Origin: Lucifuga dentata
Lineage: Eukaryota; Chordata; Actinopteri; Ophidiiformes; Bythitidae
Assembly (NCBI GenBank): GCA_014773175.1
Contig: VXCM01001453.1
Span: forward strand, 124,001-188,000
Direction of reading: 5' to 3'
Length of the DNA: 64,000 bases
The position numbers were made by a program, and so were the translations under genes. Numbering within the stretch: the stretch's first letter is position 1; the number at the start of each line of letters is the position of its first letter. This document shows positions 1-11,052 of the stretch, piece after piece. Below the pieces are notes generated by a model. That model was not told where the DNA came from. It saw nothing but the letters and a program-made list of their open reading frames with translations, and did not search any database.

Positions 1-1590
1 GGCAGATATGGCAGATTATTACGGTAACACAGGATCTGATGCAACCTTCTCATCAAGTTTCAAACCCTAATCTAGTCCATCAAGTGGTTAGGAAGCAGTT
101 TATGACCAGTACTAGAGTGATGCATCAAAAAAAAAAAAATATTACTGCAATCAACATGACTTTTCTAGTCAGGCTAAGCACAGTTAATAATGCCCACAAC
201 TGCTGAACAGACTAAGATTAGCTTTATAACGTCTCAAGCTTAACAGACAGATACAACTCTTTGAAAATAAAGTAAAAATAGTCAAATGAAATTAATTTCC
301 TCTCCGTGCAAGAAAACAAGGAGCCGGATCTATATATCAGCAAGCTGATTTTATTGACTGATATTTGCTTTTTACAGATATCAGTTCTTACATGCATATC
401 CTGGTAGCTATGCAAAAGGAAATTGTGACAAATTCTTTACCGGTGGCAATCTTTAAATATAAGAAACACTTATGTGAATTAATTCAGTTTCCATTTTATT
501 ATAGTTTTGTTTAATATGTATTCTTTTGATAATTTACTTTGTGTAACTGTAAAATCTCTCGTTTCACTGCTGTAGATGTCACAACTCTCTGATAATATCG
601 GTGGTTTATTTGCGTTTATGTTGCTATATCATAATCTTATTAATTTGTCTTACCCTAAAATATTGATATCAGCATCTGCCTCCAAAATCCAGTTTCAGAC
701 AAGCTCTAATAATGTCGTGTTTATATTGTGTATCAGCTATAAAATGTGTTAAACTGAAACGAAACATAATGCCAGATTGCATCACAACGACTCGTTAAAT
801 TCACCAGGTGATAAAGATGATTTGGGATACATTACGCTCATTTTGAAGAGTTTTCTCTCCATAATCACATGCAAACCATGTGACCAAGCACCGATATAAT
901 AAATTATATTGAAAAATTGAAGCCAAACATATTCTCCTTGAATATTTTTTATGTGAATTTTAGGAAAAAAACTAATCACGTTTTATAACATTTTCCTGTT
1001 ACAAAACGTCGGACAGGCGACATAAAGCATCGATTGTGAAATTAAGCTAGGCTATACTCTTACTGCCCCACTCAGTAATAAAGGGCTATGACATCATATT
1101 TAAATGCAAAATAAATGAAGGAAAGGCTAGCAGATGTTTCTTTTTTTTTTCTGACCTTATTTTGTCGTAGTTAACGATAACGTGCAACCTCCGCGTCCCA
1201 AACACATAATCTGCTACCGGACCGGTGTCCTCTTCTTGCCCGCCAGTGTCCTTATAAAGCTGTCCACTTCCGCATACGTCATTCTACGTTATTTTGTCAC
1301 ATACTCCCATAGCAGCGTAGTAGAAATAAATAAATACAAGATGCTGCATCCTGCTCTGTTTTTAATGCATTTTTAATCTTGGCAGTCAGAATAACGTCTA
1401 ACTGAATGTTGCACTTGAATGTAGTAGTATTTATTTTTGTGTTTGTGAAACACAAAAATAAATTTAAAAAAAAATTGTTTTTTTCTTGGCACATTCGTCC
1501 TATGATAAATGGGCCACCATACATATGAGTTTAAATTTAAGCACAATAGCACAAACATTTCTTTGGGAGAAGATCATAAAGATGAATATT
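1..1590. other. AT-rich intergenic DNA, no gene seen
   Basis: No open frame here shows a recognisable domain, splice-linked exon or RNA gene. The stretch is AT-rich with short poly-A and poly-T runs. A more GC-rich patch near 1180-1320 holds a TATAAA-like string around 1254, but no gene start follows that I can support. Confidence 0.5.
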
Positions 1591-1597
1591 ATACTGA

Positions 1598-2464
1598 AAA
1601 CAGTGGAAACATATACACTGGCAATACTAGTAGAAATTACTTTGAGAGGACATATGAAACGCAGCAGTTGGGACATGGGAAATTTGGAGTAGTTTATGAA
1701 GGATATACCCAATCAAGACAATACACCTGTTGCTATCAAACATATCAACATATCACATGTTATATGGACAGAAATTTTTAAAAAATGAAACGCTTCATAA
1801 TATTCCAAGGGAAGTGGCCCTGCTGCTTACAATGTCAGATCCATCCAATCCGACACTGAGGAGCACCACAGCTGTGTCTCTGCTGGACTGGTTTAATTTA
1901 GAGAATGAAATTATCCTTGTTTTAGAAAGAACAGTCCCCTCAATGGATCTTCTCTCATTCACTCAACAGAGAAATGACATGACAGAGAGTTTAGCTAAGG
2001 TCATTGTAAAACAGCTGATAGATGCAGCTGTTGAAATGGCTGTCAAAGGGGTGTTTCATAGAGATATCAACTTGGAGAACATTTTGATTGAGTGTGGTTC
2101 TGAAACCCCTAAAATCAGAATGATTGATTTTGGTTGTGACACATATATTGAGGATAAATCAGACCTCAGTGATATCCTACCCAGAAGGTCTGCTATATTG
2201 CTGGCCAATTCATGTGAAGCTGAGTCTACCACAGTGTTGCAGATCGGCACCGTGGCATATAGTATTCTCCATAATATCTTTGACAGCAGTCAAATAACCT
2301 AAGATGCAGAGATTGACCACCGACTGTCCAATAATTGCAGAAATTTTATAAACAAGTGTCTGTCCACATCACCAGACAGACTTGTCACCCTGAAGGAACT
2401 GCACAGCCACCGCTGGATCCGGCCTGTGAAATTTCTGCATCGGGCAATTCGTTGGTTTCGTTGA
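1598..2464 (+). pseudogene. Broken Pim-like serine/threonine kinase
   Basis: Intronless kinase remnant of the Pim family, which is expanded in fish. Parts appear in kinase order: a glycine loop (LGHGKFGVVYEG, about 1660-1700), the beta-3 lysine (PVAIKHI, about 1727-1745, in another frame), the catalytic loop HRDINLEN (about 2058-2081), IDFGC (about 2122-2136), a C-lobe piece resembling the Pim TTVWQLG segment, then a C-terminal helix ending HSHRWIRPV. The frame shifts at least twice (near 1717 and 1785), an in-frame TAA lies at 2300-2302 with homology continuing in the same frame to a TGA at 2462-2464, and much of the activation segment up to the APE motif is missing. It cannot encode an active kinase. 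Whether it arose by retroposition or by decay of a local copy cannot be told from the sequence. Confidence 0.8.
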
Positions 2465-2589
2465 TGGATCGAAAGACAATCTGGGGTAGTGAGTCCCCTC
2501 TAACCTGGAGGGAACAGTCCACCTTTTTCCAACAGAGCACCATGGTCTCAGACTTGGAGGTGCTGATTCTCATCCCAGTTGCTTCACAC

Positions 2590-2755
2590 TCAGCCTCAAA
2601 CCTGCCCAGTGTGCATATATATGTCTCTATATGTTTCTCTTGATCTGTGTGTGTGTTTATCTTTCAATTCCAATTTTTATTCAATAAATTTAAAAAAAAT
2701 CAGAATTATCAAGACCGTGAGAGTCAATATCAGAGACAATTCCACATAGCTGTGT
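2590..2755 (+). repeat. Copy of the ~180 bp unit found before sh3kbp1 exon 2
   Basis: This stretch closely matches the tandem units at about 18.57-19.08 kb, including the shared text ATTATCAAGACC and the phrase CAGAGACAATTCCACATAGC. It directly follows the broken Pim-like kinase. The match stops near 2755. Confidence 0.75.
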
Positions 2756-3079
2756 AACGCTTCTCTACGAGTAATACATAAATAGTCTAGGTTCGTAGCA
2801 ATAATAATGAGGGAACTTAATAACACAAAGATTTAGAAAAACCAGACTTTGGCAATTTATTTCATGTTGCTGTTCACCAGACTCTATTTACAACCCCATG
2901 TATTTTCACATTTACTTGTTGAAACAGATTGAAATCTACATGTATCCATACATGTATCCCTGAATAGAAAAATAGGAACCGTAAAAAAAATAAAATAACA
3001 CTAACAAAAATAAACCTCTGAAAAAAAAAAAAACAAACAAAAAAAAAACCAAGAGCTCTTTGGAAAATTAATAAATACT

Positions 3080-4200
3080 CAATACCATAGTTCAGACAAA
3101 TGAAATTGTCATTTCATTTCATTTATTTATTAATTCCGGACACAACACAGCAACAAAAAACAAACAAAACAAATAGACAATCAAAAGAAAAAAGTTGTCT
3201 GAAAACCAGTAGGAAGAAGTATAACTTATTAACTCCTACCTGCTACATATTTCTACAACTCATCTCTTATCGTTTTCTGCTTGTTTGATTATATTTACCA
3301 ACTTAATGCTTATATAGATATCAGCAAAGTTTTACAGATAAATATAAGCATACTTTCTGAACAACCATATATTCATGTACAGTTTAACGTTGTTTACCGA
3401 CCTATTGCCTCAATATAAACATATATAAATACATATATACACCTACACATATACACATATACATACATAAAAAATAACAAAAAGGCACAACCCAAGAGGA
3501 CCAAATACACATTTACCATTCCATACTACTATATTTTTCAGTCTTTTTTAATACATTTTCTTAAACTGATTGGTAGTTGTACTTTTTAATTTCATTATCT
3601 AAACAGTTCCATAAATTTACCCCACAAATAAATACATCTGCTCTTTGAAGTAGTACGAGCAAACTGCTTCCTAAATTTAAAATTTTGTCTTAATTCATAT
3701 CATCCTGTCTTACTTGTGAACAGTTGCTGTATGTTAGCAGAAAGTAACTTATTGTTCACTTTAAACATTATTTGTGCAATTTTAATTTCAACTAAATCAA
3801 TACATTTCAAATGTTGTGCTTTGGAAAACAGTGCATTGGTGTGCTCATTATATCCCACATTATATACTATTCTAATAGCTTTTTTTTTTTGTAATATGCT
3901 TACTGGATATATTGAACTGGATATGTGTTACCCCACACCTCTGCACAGTAAGTCAAATAAGGTAAAAACAATGAACAGTATAACATATATGAGGTTTTAT
4001 CATTCAAAATATGCCTTGTTCTTCGCAGAATTGCAACACTCTTTACTTTGTTCTTATATATTTTATATGAGGTTTCCAACAGAGTTTGTGATCTAATATC
4101 ACTCCAAGAAATTTATTTTCATACACTCTTTCAGTATTAATATTGTTGATCATTAATTGGAGTGTATGTTCTACGATTTACAAAAAGCATAAAGTTTTAG
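3080..4200 (-). mobile_element. Decayed LINE, 3' part of reverse transcriptase ORF
   Basis: Read on the minus strand, this region gives fragments typical of the C-terminal part of a non-LTR retrotransposon ORF2: FLGVILDHKLCWKPHI (about 4130-4080), YCSLFLPYLTYCAEVWGN (about 3985-3930), a KKAIRIVYN segment (about 3885), and DLVEIKIAQIMFKVNNKLL (about 3795-3735). Several stops and frame breaks separate them, so it is dead. The 5' part, including the catalytic FADD-type motif, is absent, as expected for 5' truncation. The lower end runs into simple TATA/CATA sequence. The clade (L2, Rex1/Babar or another) cannot be fixed by eye. Confidence 0.75.
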
Positions 4201-4299
4201 TTTTTTTCAGATTTAATGATAATTTATTGGAAATTGCTGATTGGTAAATCGGGGGACTGGTGACCTCATCGCCAAAAATAAAACTTTTAATATCAAAGA

Positions 4300-4575
4300 A
4301 ATGGTAGCAGCACAAACGAAAATTTTAACACCACAAACCTTAAACGAAGCACAAACAAACAAGACTATTTCTGGTCAATTTAGAGCAGGTGAGGTGNGGA
4401 GGCTGATGTCAGATTGACCTATAAAATATTCTTTAATATAAAAAAACATAAATGATAGCAGCACAAATGCAAATTTTAACAACACAAATCAGCACAAATG
4501 AAGCACAAACAAACAAGACCATTTCTGGTCAATCTGGAGCAGGTTGGGGGGGCTGAGTGATGTCAAATGACAAAG
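4300..4575. repeat. Two tandem copies of a ~150 bp unit
   Basis: The text GCAGCACAAA...GAAGCACAAACAAACAAGAC...TTTCTGGTCAAT occurs near 4305-4400 and again near 4455-4560 with small differences. A single N lies at 4397. Confidence 0.6.
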
Positions 4576-4745
4576 CGTGGAAACATCTACACTGGTCTTT
4601 GCTGGGACATATCGTGAAACACAGCAATTGGGACATGGAAAATTTGGAGTAGTTTATGAAGGATATACCCAATCAGACAATACATATGTTTGCTATCAAA
4701 CATATCAACATATCACGTTATATGGACAGAAATTTTAAAAAAATT
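4566..4745 (+). pseudogene. Second fragment of the Pim-like kinase (glycine loop only)
   Basis: About 130 bases are almost identical to the N-lobe of the 1.6 kb kinase remnant, including the codons for LGHGKFGVVYEG and the stretch ending near GGACAGAAATTTT. Homology stops there. No catalytic loop or DFG follows, so this is a fragment only. Confidence 0.75.
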
Positions 4746-5309
4746 GTCATACACATTAGATAAAAAATACTTTTGTACCTTTACATCGAACTTTTTTTTT
4801 CTTTTTCCTCTTCGTATTTTGAGCCCCAGATGCGTTTGATCTTTTAATTATTTATTTATTTGTTTTACTTTAACTTTTCTCGTTGTTATTACTCATTCAC
4901 TTCTTCCAAACTGCGCAATGCAGTTTTACTGCTTAGAGCAGTAAAACGTGACAGCCGCTCGCGCAGGTGATAACCATTAAAGTAGAGCTGCTGTGTCTCC
5001 GGCTGGTCGGCAGGGCGCCTCTTCTCAGGACAATATGAGCTCCAAACTCCTTCAGCTTTGTGTGTATTGCAGCATTGACTTACAGTATTAGTGAAATGAA
5101 TGGATACCACTTTACCAACGGACCAAGTGCAGGNTGCAGCATTGACTTACAGTATTAGTGAAATGAATGGATACCACTTTACCAACGGACCAAGTGCAGG
5201 TGGCAGGAGTTTAAAATAAATTGGCAAAAAACAAAACAAACATCCTTTCTCTTGGTGCCCCTCTACCTGTAGGCCCCGTAGGCAACCGCCTGGGTTGCCT
5301 ATGCCAAAA

Positions 5310-5315
5310 AACGAC

Positions 5316-5364
<49 letters not shown>

Positions 5365-6175
5365 NTCTCTCTCAGTCGAGGCCGTGGTGGAGTTTGACTA
5401 TGAGGCTCAGCAGGACGATGAGTTGAGCCTGACGGTGGGTGACATCATCGTGAACATACGCCGGGATGAGCTGGTGGGAGGGCAAGCTGGGCGGACGCAG
5501 GGGGTTGTTCCCAGATAACTTTGTCAGGGTGAGCACTCAAAATCACCCCTTTGCCTTCTCTCTTTCTTTCTCTCTTTCATTCTCGCCTTAATATTCATCT
5601 CTCACGCCTCATAAATCCGCAAGAGTCCCTCAAACAGCAGCAAAGTAAACCTGCAGTAGCTAGGTTTTGTTAGGGAAGCTCATTCANCAAGAGTCCCTCA
5701 AACAGCAGCAAAGTAAACCTGCAGTAGCTAGGTTTTGTTAGGGAAGCTCATTCAGAGGTGAGACCTTGACATCTTTGTATAAGATGAGGGTATTTTTACT
5801 CATCCTCGTTTTTAGAAGTACCTAGTTTATAATTATCCCCTGGGTTTAGGGATAAAATTAGACAGATTAGAGTTAGAGTTAAGGTGTAAATTAAGGTTTG
5901 TTTGGGGATTCTGTGTAAAGATCAAGACTAGATAGCCAGAGGCAAACTAGCCACAACAGATTGACCCTGATCATAAACACTGATAATACTCCTTACTTTA
6001 TTCACAAAAAGNAACTAGCCACAACAGATTGACCCTGATCATAAACACTGATAATACTCCTTACTTTATTCACAAAAAGGTATCAAATGTCAGATTAAAG
6101 AGCTAAAAAAAAAGTACTCTTTATGTACTGTATGTGTGTACTCATTTGGCCAAAGATAAAGCGTGTGGTGGGCTA
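5310..6175 (+). repeat. Segmental copy of sh3kbp1 intron 1 / exon 2 / intron 2 DNA
   Basis: This block parallels 19085-19858: a long CT tract, the exon 2 sequence, then about 500-600 bases of the following intron with a few per cent difference and small indels. Similarity ends near 6175, shortly after a shared AAAGATAAAG segment. It lies upstream of the sh3kbp1 start exon, so it is outside the gene. It could be a real duplication or a misplaced allelic contig. The single Ns at 5365, 5686 and 6012 show that assembly here is imperfect. Confidence 0.8.
5376..5528 (+). pseudogene. Damaged duplicate of sh3kbp1 exon 2 (SH3-A)
   Basis: Same acceptor (CTCTCTCAG), same donor (AGG then GTGAGC) and nearly the same coding text as the true exon at 19137-19294. 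It is 153 bases long rather than 158. A 5-base deletion after the CGCCGGGA codons removes part of the conserved EGGWWEG stretch and shifts the frame, so the SH3 domain would end prematurely. It sits about 8 kb upstream of the start exon and cannot contribute to the normal transcript. Confidence 0.85.
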
Positions 6176-6204
6176 TGAAGCGCCGTATAGGACAAAAATC
6201 ACGT

Positions 6205-8055
6205 TTCATTCACACACACATGCTTGTAAGACCACGCATACAGTACTAAGAACCTCATATCTCACACACACATACGACAGCATGCATACACACTAGTATA
6301 ACCACACACACTTATATGAAAGTGCGCATACACACTTGTATAACCACACAAACACATATATGAAATCACGTATACACACTAGTATAGCCACCTATAGATG
6401 CTACTATACGCGCAGATTATACATGTATGAATGAGAGCTCATCATACTAATGTGTGTGAGAGGTAGCATACCTGTCTGTATGAGAGACGATACATGTGTG
6501 AATGAGAGCTCATACTAGTGTGTGTGAGAGGCAATGATGTCACTGAAGAGGCGGGGCTAAAACCAGAAGTGCATGAATAAACAAAAACCAGAATAAAAGC
6601 ATAAAATATAGATTTGTTGGGCTGCTAGTTATTGTTAATGTTACACTACATTGTTATATTGCAAAGATTCTGTTGCATTTCAAGTCTCTTGAACTGTTAA
6701 CCAACTGAAAAACTGAAACTGAACTGAAAAATCCCTCTTTTTATACAGTCTGCATTGGTATCATATCGTTTCCAATAAAGAAAGCTACAGCATGCGTGAT
6801 TCTTTGTGTCTTTTTGTTTTTTATTTGTATGGTTTGACAGCAGGAAAAGCAGGCTGTATGGTAGTTTGTTGGTTTGGAATGTCTCTGCGGGCTTTGCTGC
6901 GTGTCCCAGGGAACGGATTTGTGTGACCCTGTAAAGCGGCTGCACTCTGTGTGCTCAACTGTACGGCAGCGCTTCAGATGGTAAAATAAATTTATTGTTA
7001 GCTGTGCTTCGTCAGCGCTGGTTTCCTTTCTTAGTCATCTTTTTTTTTTCCTCTGAAGTTTCATCACTTTCTGATGACTTTGTCTGACTTTCATTGATAT
7101 CACTACCACATGGGGCTGTGTTCACCAGCGCTTTGAGGAAGTGGGCGGGCTGTTATTATGGCACTGCCACCTGATTGGCTAGTTTGTTCCAGTTCTNAGG
7201 AAGTGGGCGGGCTGTTATTATGGCACTGCCACCTGATTGGCTAGTTTGTTCCAGTTCTGACAAATTATTGGCTGTTTGACCCGTCATTAACTTACTGTAT
7301 TGAAACGCTATTTTCTGTTGATTTTATATTGACGTTCTCATTTTTATGTCGACAGTTTTTTTTATATCACAATGCGACTTTATATCGTCCAACCCCACTG
7401 TAGTGTAACATTAACAATAACTAGCAGCCCAACAAATCTCTACGTTATGCTTTTATTCTGGTTTTTGTTTATTCATGCACTGCACTTTTAGCCCCACCTC
7501 TTCTGTGTCATTATTGCCTCTCACACACACAAGTATGAGCTCTCATTCACACATGTATCATCTCTCATACAGACAGGTATGCTACCTCTCACACACACTA
7601 GTATGATGAGCTCTCTCTCATACATGTATCGTCTCTCATACAGACAAATATACAACCTCTCACACACACTAGTATGATGAGCTCTTATTCATACATGTAT
7701 CGTTTCTCATACGAACATATATTAACTCTCACTCACACTATGATGAGCTCTCATTCACACATGTACAATCTGCACCTGTAGTAGTGTCTATACTAGTGTG
7801 TATGCGTGCTTTCTTATATTTGTGTGTGTGGTTATCCTATAGTGTATGCGCACTTTCATGTATGTGTGTGTGTGCAATATGCGGTCCTTAGTACTATATG
7901 CGTGGTCACGCTAGCGTGTGTGTGTGGTTATACGAGTGTTTATGTGCGCGCGTAATAGTGTCTATGCATGATCATACCAGTCCGTGTGTGTGGTTATACT
8001 AGTGTGTATGTGTGCGATATGTGGTTAGTACTATATGCGTGGTCACACTAGCAAT
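6205..8055. mobile_element. Foldback-like element with long inverted arms
   Basis: About 450 bases at 6205-6655 are repeated as reverse complement at about 7395-8055. The match includes the inner phrase GGGCTGCTAGTTATTGTTAA against TTAACAATAACTAGCAGCCC, and arrays of short CTAGTATAACCACACACAC-type units make up the outer arms. A core of roughly 740 bases (6655-7395) carries no recognisable protein. The design fits a non-autonomous element with very long terminal inverted repeats. No target-site duplication could be fixed because the ends are repetitive. Confidence 0.65.
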
Positions 8056-8099
8056 TGGCTGTGTGATTCAATGATCCAGCTCGGTACACAACATCATAC

Positions 8100-8370
8100 G
8101 TGAAAGAGAGGAGGCATGCAGACCATTGTACAATGCGCATCCCTGCTCGATCAGACCCTTTTGTTGTGAGGACCTGATACATTTTTCAGCAAGTTGCTCA
8201 TCTGCCAAGATTTGCATCCCCTCCGTTCTCAGCTCTGACGTGCACCAAACTCCCTTCACATCAAAATAGCCCCAAATGTGCACTGTTAACTTGATTTAAT
8301 TCCTTCATCCTCAGAAAATTATTTACAGTGAGGATACAAATCTTGGCAGAAGTGGGATGCAATAATGATG
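8100..8370. repeat. Dispersed repeat, first copy
   Basis: The segment with CATCCCCTCCGTTCTCAGC, GACGTGCACCAAACTC and CCTTCATCCTCAGAAAATTA recurs at about 10385-10560 and, more weakly, at 10210-10370. It carries no supported gene. The family is unknown to me. Confidence 0.6.
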
Positions 8371-8621
8371 ATATTGCTGTTTGTCTTCCGGATGAGGGAA
8401 TTTGGTTAAAGTCGGGAGTGTTTTAAAGGAATTTATTTTACAATCTTATTTGTTTCTGTCTCTGGTATTGGAAAGTTGTTAATGATGGAGTGTGTACCAA
8501 TGATTAATAAAAGGCAGAGATTCCTGGTTGGCAACCTGTCTAACCACACAGCTAGAGGTGTGGTTATACAGGTAGCAAAACGCAATATGTAATCAACCCC
8601 CATCTTTCAGGGGAGTTATAC

Positions 8622-8632
8622 ATTATATATAT
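8622..8632 (+). promoter_or_regulatory. Possible TATA box of the cystatin-like gene
   Basis: An ATTATATATATAC run lies about 95 bases before the cystatin-like ATG at 8724, a plausible distance for a TATA element with a short 5' UTR. No other core promoter element was recognised. Confidence 0.35.
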
Positions 8633-8723
8633 ACAGATGTAAACAGTTGAAACAGATCCACTGAAACACATAAAAGCAAACAGTTGACTTCATCATTAAC
8701 TTCATCTTTTCACATTGTCTGGC

Positions 8724-8997
8724 ATGGATGACGTGTGTGGAGAAGTCTCTGAGACAAATAATGCAGATGAGGAAACTCAGAAGCTTTGTGATCAGGTGAG
8801 TTTTAAATTGCCTTTTTTCTTAAAAGCAGCTTAAGATCTAAACTCAATTCTGCATGATCTCATTTTGGATTTGTTGTTATTTTATTGATACACAGATGAA
8901 ATCTGAAGTCGAGAAAAGAACCGGAAAGAATTACAGAGTTTTCAAAGTGGTGAAATACAGGGCTGAGGTTGCGGAAGGAATGCTCTACTATATCAAG
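8724..8997 (+). CDS. Cystatin B/stefin-like, two exons only (partial)
   Basis: Exon 1 (8724-8795, 24 codons, then GTGAGT) begins MDDVCGEVSET and ends ETQKLCDQ, matching the stefin N-terminus with its conserved glycine. Exon 2 (8896-8997, after CACAG, before GTAACT) encodes 34 residues including NYRVFKVVKYRAEV and ending YYIK. Both splice positions are those of the stefin family, whose members are cytosolic inhibitors of papain-like cysteine proteases. The protease-binding QVVAG motif reads EVAEG here. The third exon, expected to supply the second hairpin and C-terminus, was not found before 13 kb; the DNA after exon 2 is a GT repeat and dispersed repeats. It may be a decaying copy, or exon 3 may be lost or unassembled. 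The start is the first ATG after the TATA-like site. Confidence 0.7.
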
Positions 8998-9030
8998 GTA
9001 ACTGAAAATTATTTCTTTGTGTGTCATGCC

Positions 9031-9031
<1 letters not shown>

Positions 9032-9077
<46 letters not shown>
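9032..9077. repeat. (GT)n microsatellite
   Basis: Uninterrupted GT dinucleotides just after cystatin-like exon 2. Short open frames that read it as Cys-Val or Thr-His repeats are not genes. Confidence 0.95.
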
Positions 9078-9079
<2 letters not shown>

Positions 9080-9109
9080 ACAAACATGCCTGTGTTCCCT
9101 GTTACACTT

Positions 9110-9452
9110 TCATATTACAGGGGACATTATTATTATTCTTGCAGTTTTATGGTGTATTATCGTGTTGAATATTATCAAATTTGCAAAACTTGACGCCAAT
9201 AGAAATGCATCCTGTTGGCCAAACGCTGACACACTGAGACAAATTCCTATTAACTGTAAATAAAGTATAAAGTATTGTATTGTAAACCATACATGCTTAA
9301 AATGGTTTAGAAGTGATTAGCCTTCATCTTTGTAACATCTTGATGTAAACATGCAACACACTTTATTAGATACACTTGCAAAGTACAAAGTACAAGGCTG
9401 GCAAGTCAGCCAGCATTCCTCAAATAGGCTGCAATGAGAACATAACGAAGAG

Positions 9453-9487
<35 letters not shown>

Positions 9488-9625
9488 TGTATTTATTTAT
9501 TTTTTGCGGGGGGGGGNGCCTGAGACAGTGAAGTAGCCTGTTTTCACTCAGTGTGCAAAACAGTGCTGCAGTTGTAGTGAATCAATGTTTTTTGTTTTTT
9601 TTTTTATTAAAGCATTACCACTAAA
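9110..9625 (+). repeat. Dispersed repeat family B, copy 1
   Basis: Contains CAAAACTTGACGCCAATAGA, GGCTGGCAAGTCAGCCAGCA and TTTTCACTCAGTGTGCAAAA. An inverted relative lies at 16975-17375, and weaker relatives at about 28400-28830, 39050-39180 and 56160-56400. An ATTT microsatellite (9451-9500) and a single N (9518) interrupt it. No coding capacity was seen. Confidence 0.6.
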
Positions 9626-9680
9626 TAAAAATAAGAACACAAACATTTCAACAATATGTATGGAGGGCCAAATGTGACAA

Positions 9681-9683
9681 AAA

Positions 9684-9714
<31 letters not shown>

Positions 9715-9716
9715 AT
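9681..9716. repeat. (AAAT)n microsatellite
   Basis: About nine AAAT tetranucleotides. A matching (ATTT)n lies at about 9451-9500. Confidence 0.9.
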
Positions 9717-9719
9717 GTG

Positions 9720-11016
9720 TTATTAATCAAGTAAAATTGGAAATAAATAATTTATTAAACACATAATTAAATGTGTAAATAACTACTTAAAATGTTAAAT
9801 CATTGAATTCATTTGTATGTACAAACATATAAAATTATTTCAATATTTAATTAATTATTTCACAGTTGCTGCGCTGTCGTGCATCATAGATTTATTAAAT
9901 CTGTCACCCATCAAAGTCAGTGGGCGGGCCTGACGCTGAGCTATTCAAGGTGATTGCTTTGGAGTTTGGTCTGAAGTTGTTTCTTTCAAAACATGGCGGT
10001 GTTGTGTCAGAAACTGCATCCCTACAGAGAATTGCATCCCCATGCATGGATAATGGATCATATATGTAATCCAAGACAATATTTATTCATTTGAATAACT
10101 TTTATCAAACATTATGGCACTTCTTAGAGGAAAGAGCAATAATACCTACAATAAGTATGTTGGGCAGCAGTGATTCTGTTCTCAATTCTTATTTTGTCAT
10201 TATTTCTGCTGAAAATTGCATCCCCTCCTTTTTCACTCCTGAGGAGGCTTGAATGCACCAAACTCACCCTGTCACACTAAAATAATCGCAAATGTGAGTT
10301 TTTAATGTCATTTTATTCCTTCATTTTCAGAAACTTTTTTACACCGGGGATGCAGATCTCGACAGATGAGCAACTTGCGGAAAAATACATCCCCTCCATT
10401 CTCAGCCCTGACGTGCACCAAACTCACCCTTCACATCAAAATAGCCCCCAAATGTGTTAACTTGATTTAATTCCTTCATCCTCAGAAAATTACTTACAGC
10501 GAGGATACAAGTCTCGGCAAAAGTGCAATTTTCGACAGGGATACAGATTTCGGCACAACACCAGCACCAGAGGAGTTGTCCTCTCTTCAGTCAGATTTGC
10601 TCCTTCTCTCAGCAGCTCATGGACAGGTTTTCAACATTTCACCTGCAGCTCTCTCGCTGTAACAAGTTTCCTGTTTGGCACAGACAGAAGCTGCAACATT
10701 TTTCAGTTTTTGATTTAGAAGGATCACTTTCAGTTGGGTCATTTTGCAAGATAAGTGGGACAGACCTTTAATGGGTTTGGAATTGGATTTGGATTTTGTC
10801 CTCATCTACATTTAATCCAAATCCATTTTTCGAGATGTGTCTGTGGAAGTAAAATCTAACTAGCTACCAGACAATGCTTTCTCTGCTGGCCTAGAGATTG
10901 TCAGAATCATCAAATTATGTTTTTATAATTTATTATGTATTTTATTAATGCTATATGTATTTTACAAAGTTTGTTCCCATCAGTTTTGTTATTAATGTCA
11001 TTTCATCGCTACGGTA

Positions 11017-11052
<36 letters not shown>

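Noticed and set aside
1730..2302. A functional Pim kinase open frame of 190 residues
   Set aside because: It lacks the glycine loop in frame, lacks much of the activation segment, and ends at an internal stop with homology continuing beyond.
6160..8060. CRISPR-like array from regularly spaced short repeats
   Set aside because: The units are variable CA-rich pieces inside inverted arms of a eukaryotic element; there are no uniform spacers or cas genes.
9021..9263. Cys-Val, Thr-His or Leu-Ser repeat proteins in GT, CA and CT tracts (many places)
   Set aside because: They are translations of dinucleotide microsatellites with no domain, start context or splice support.
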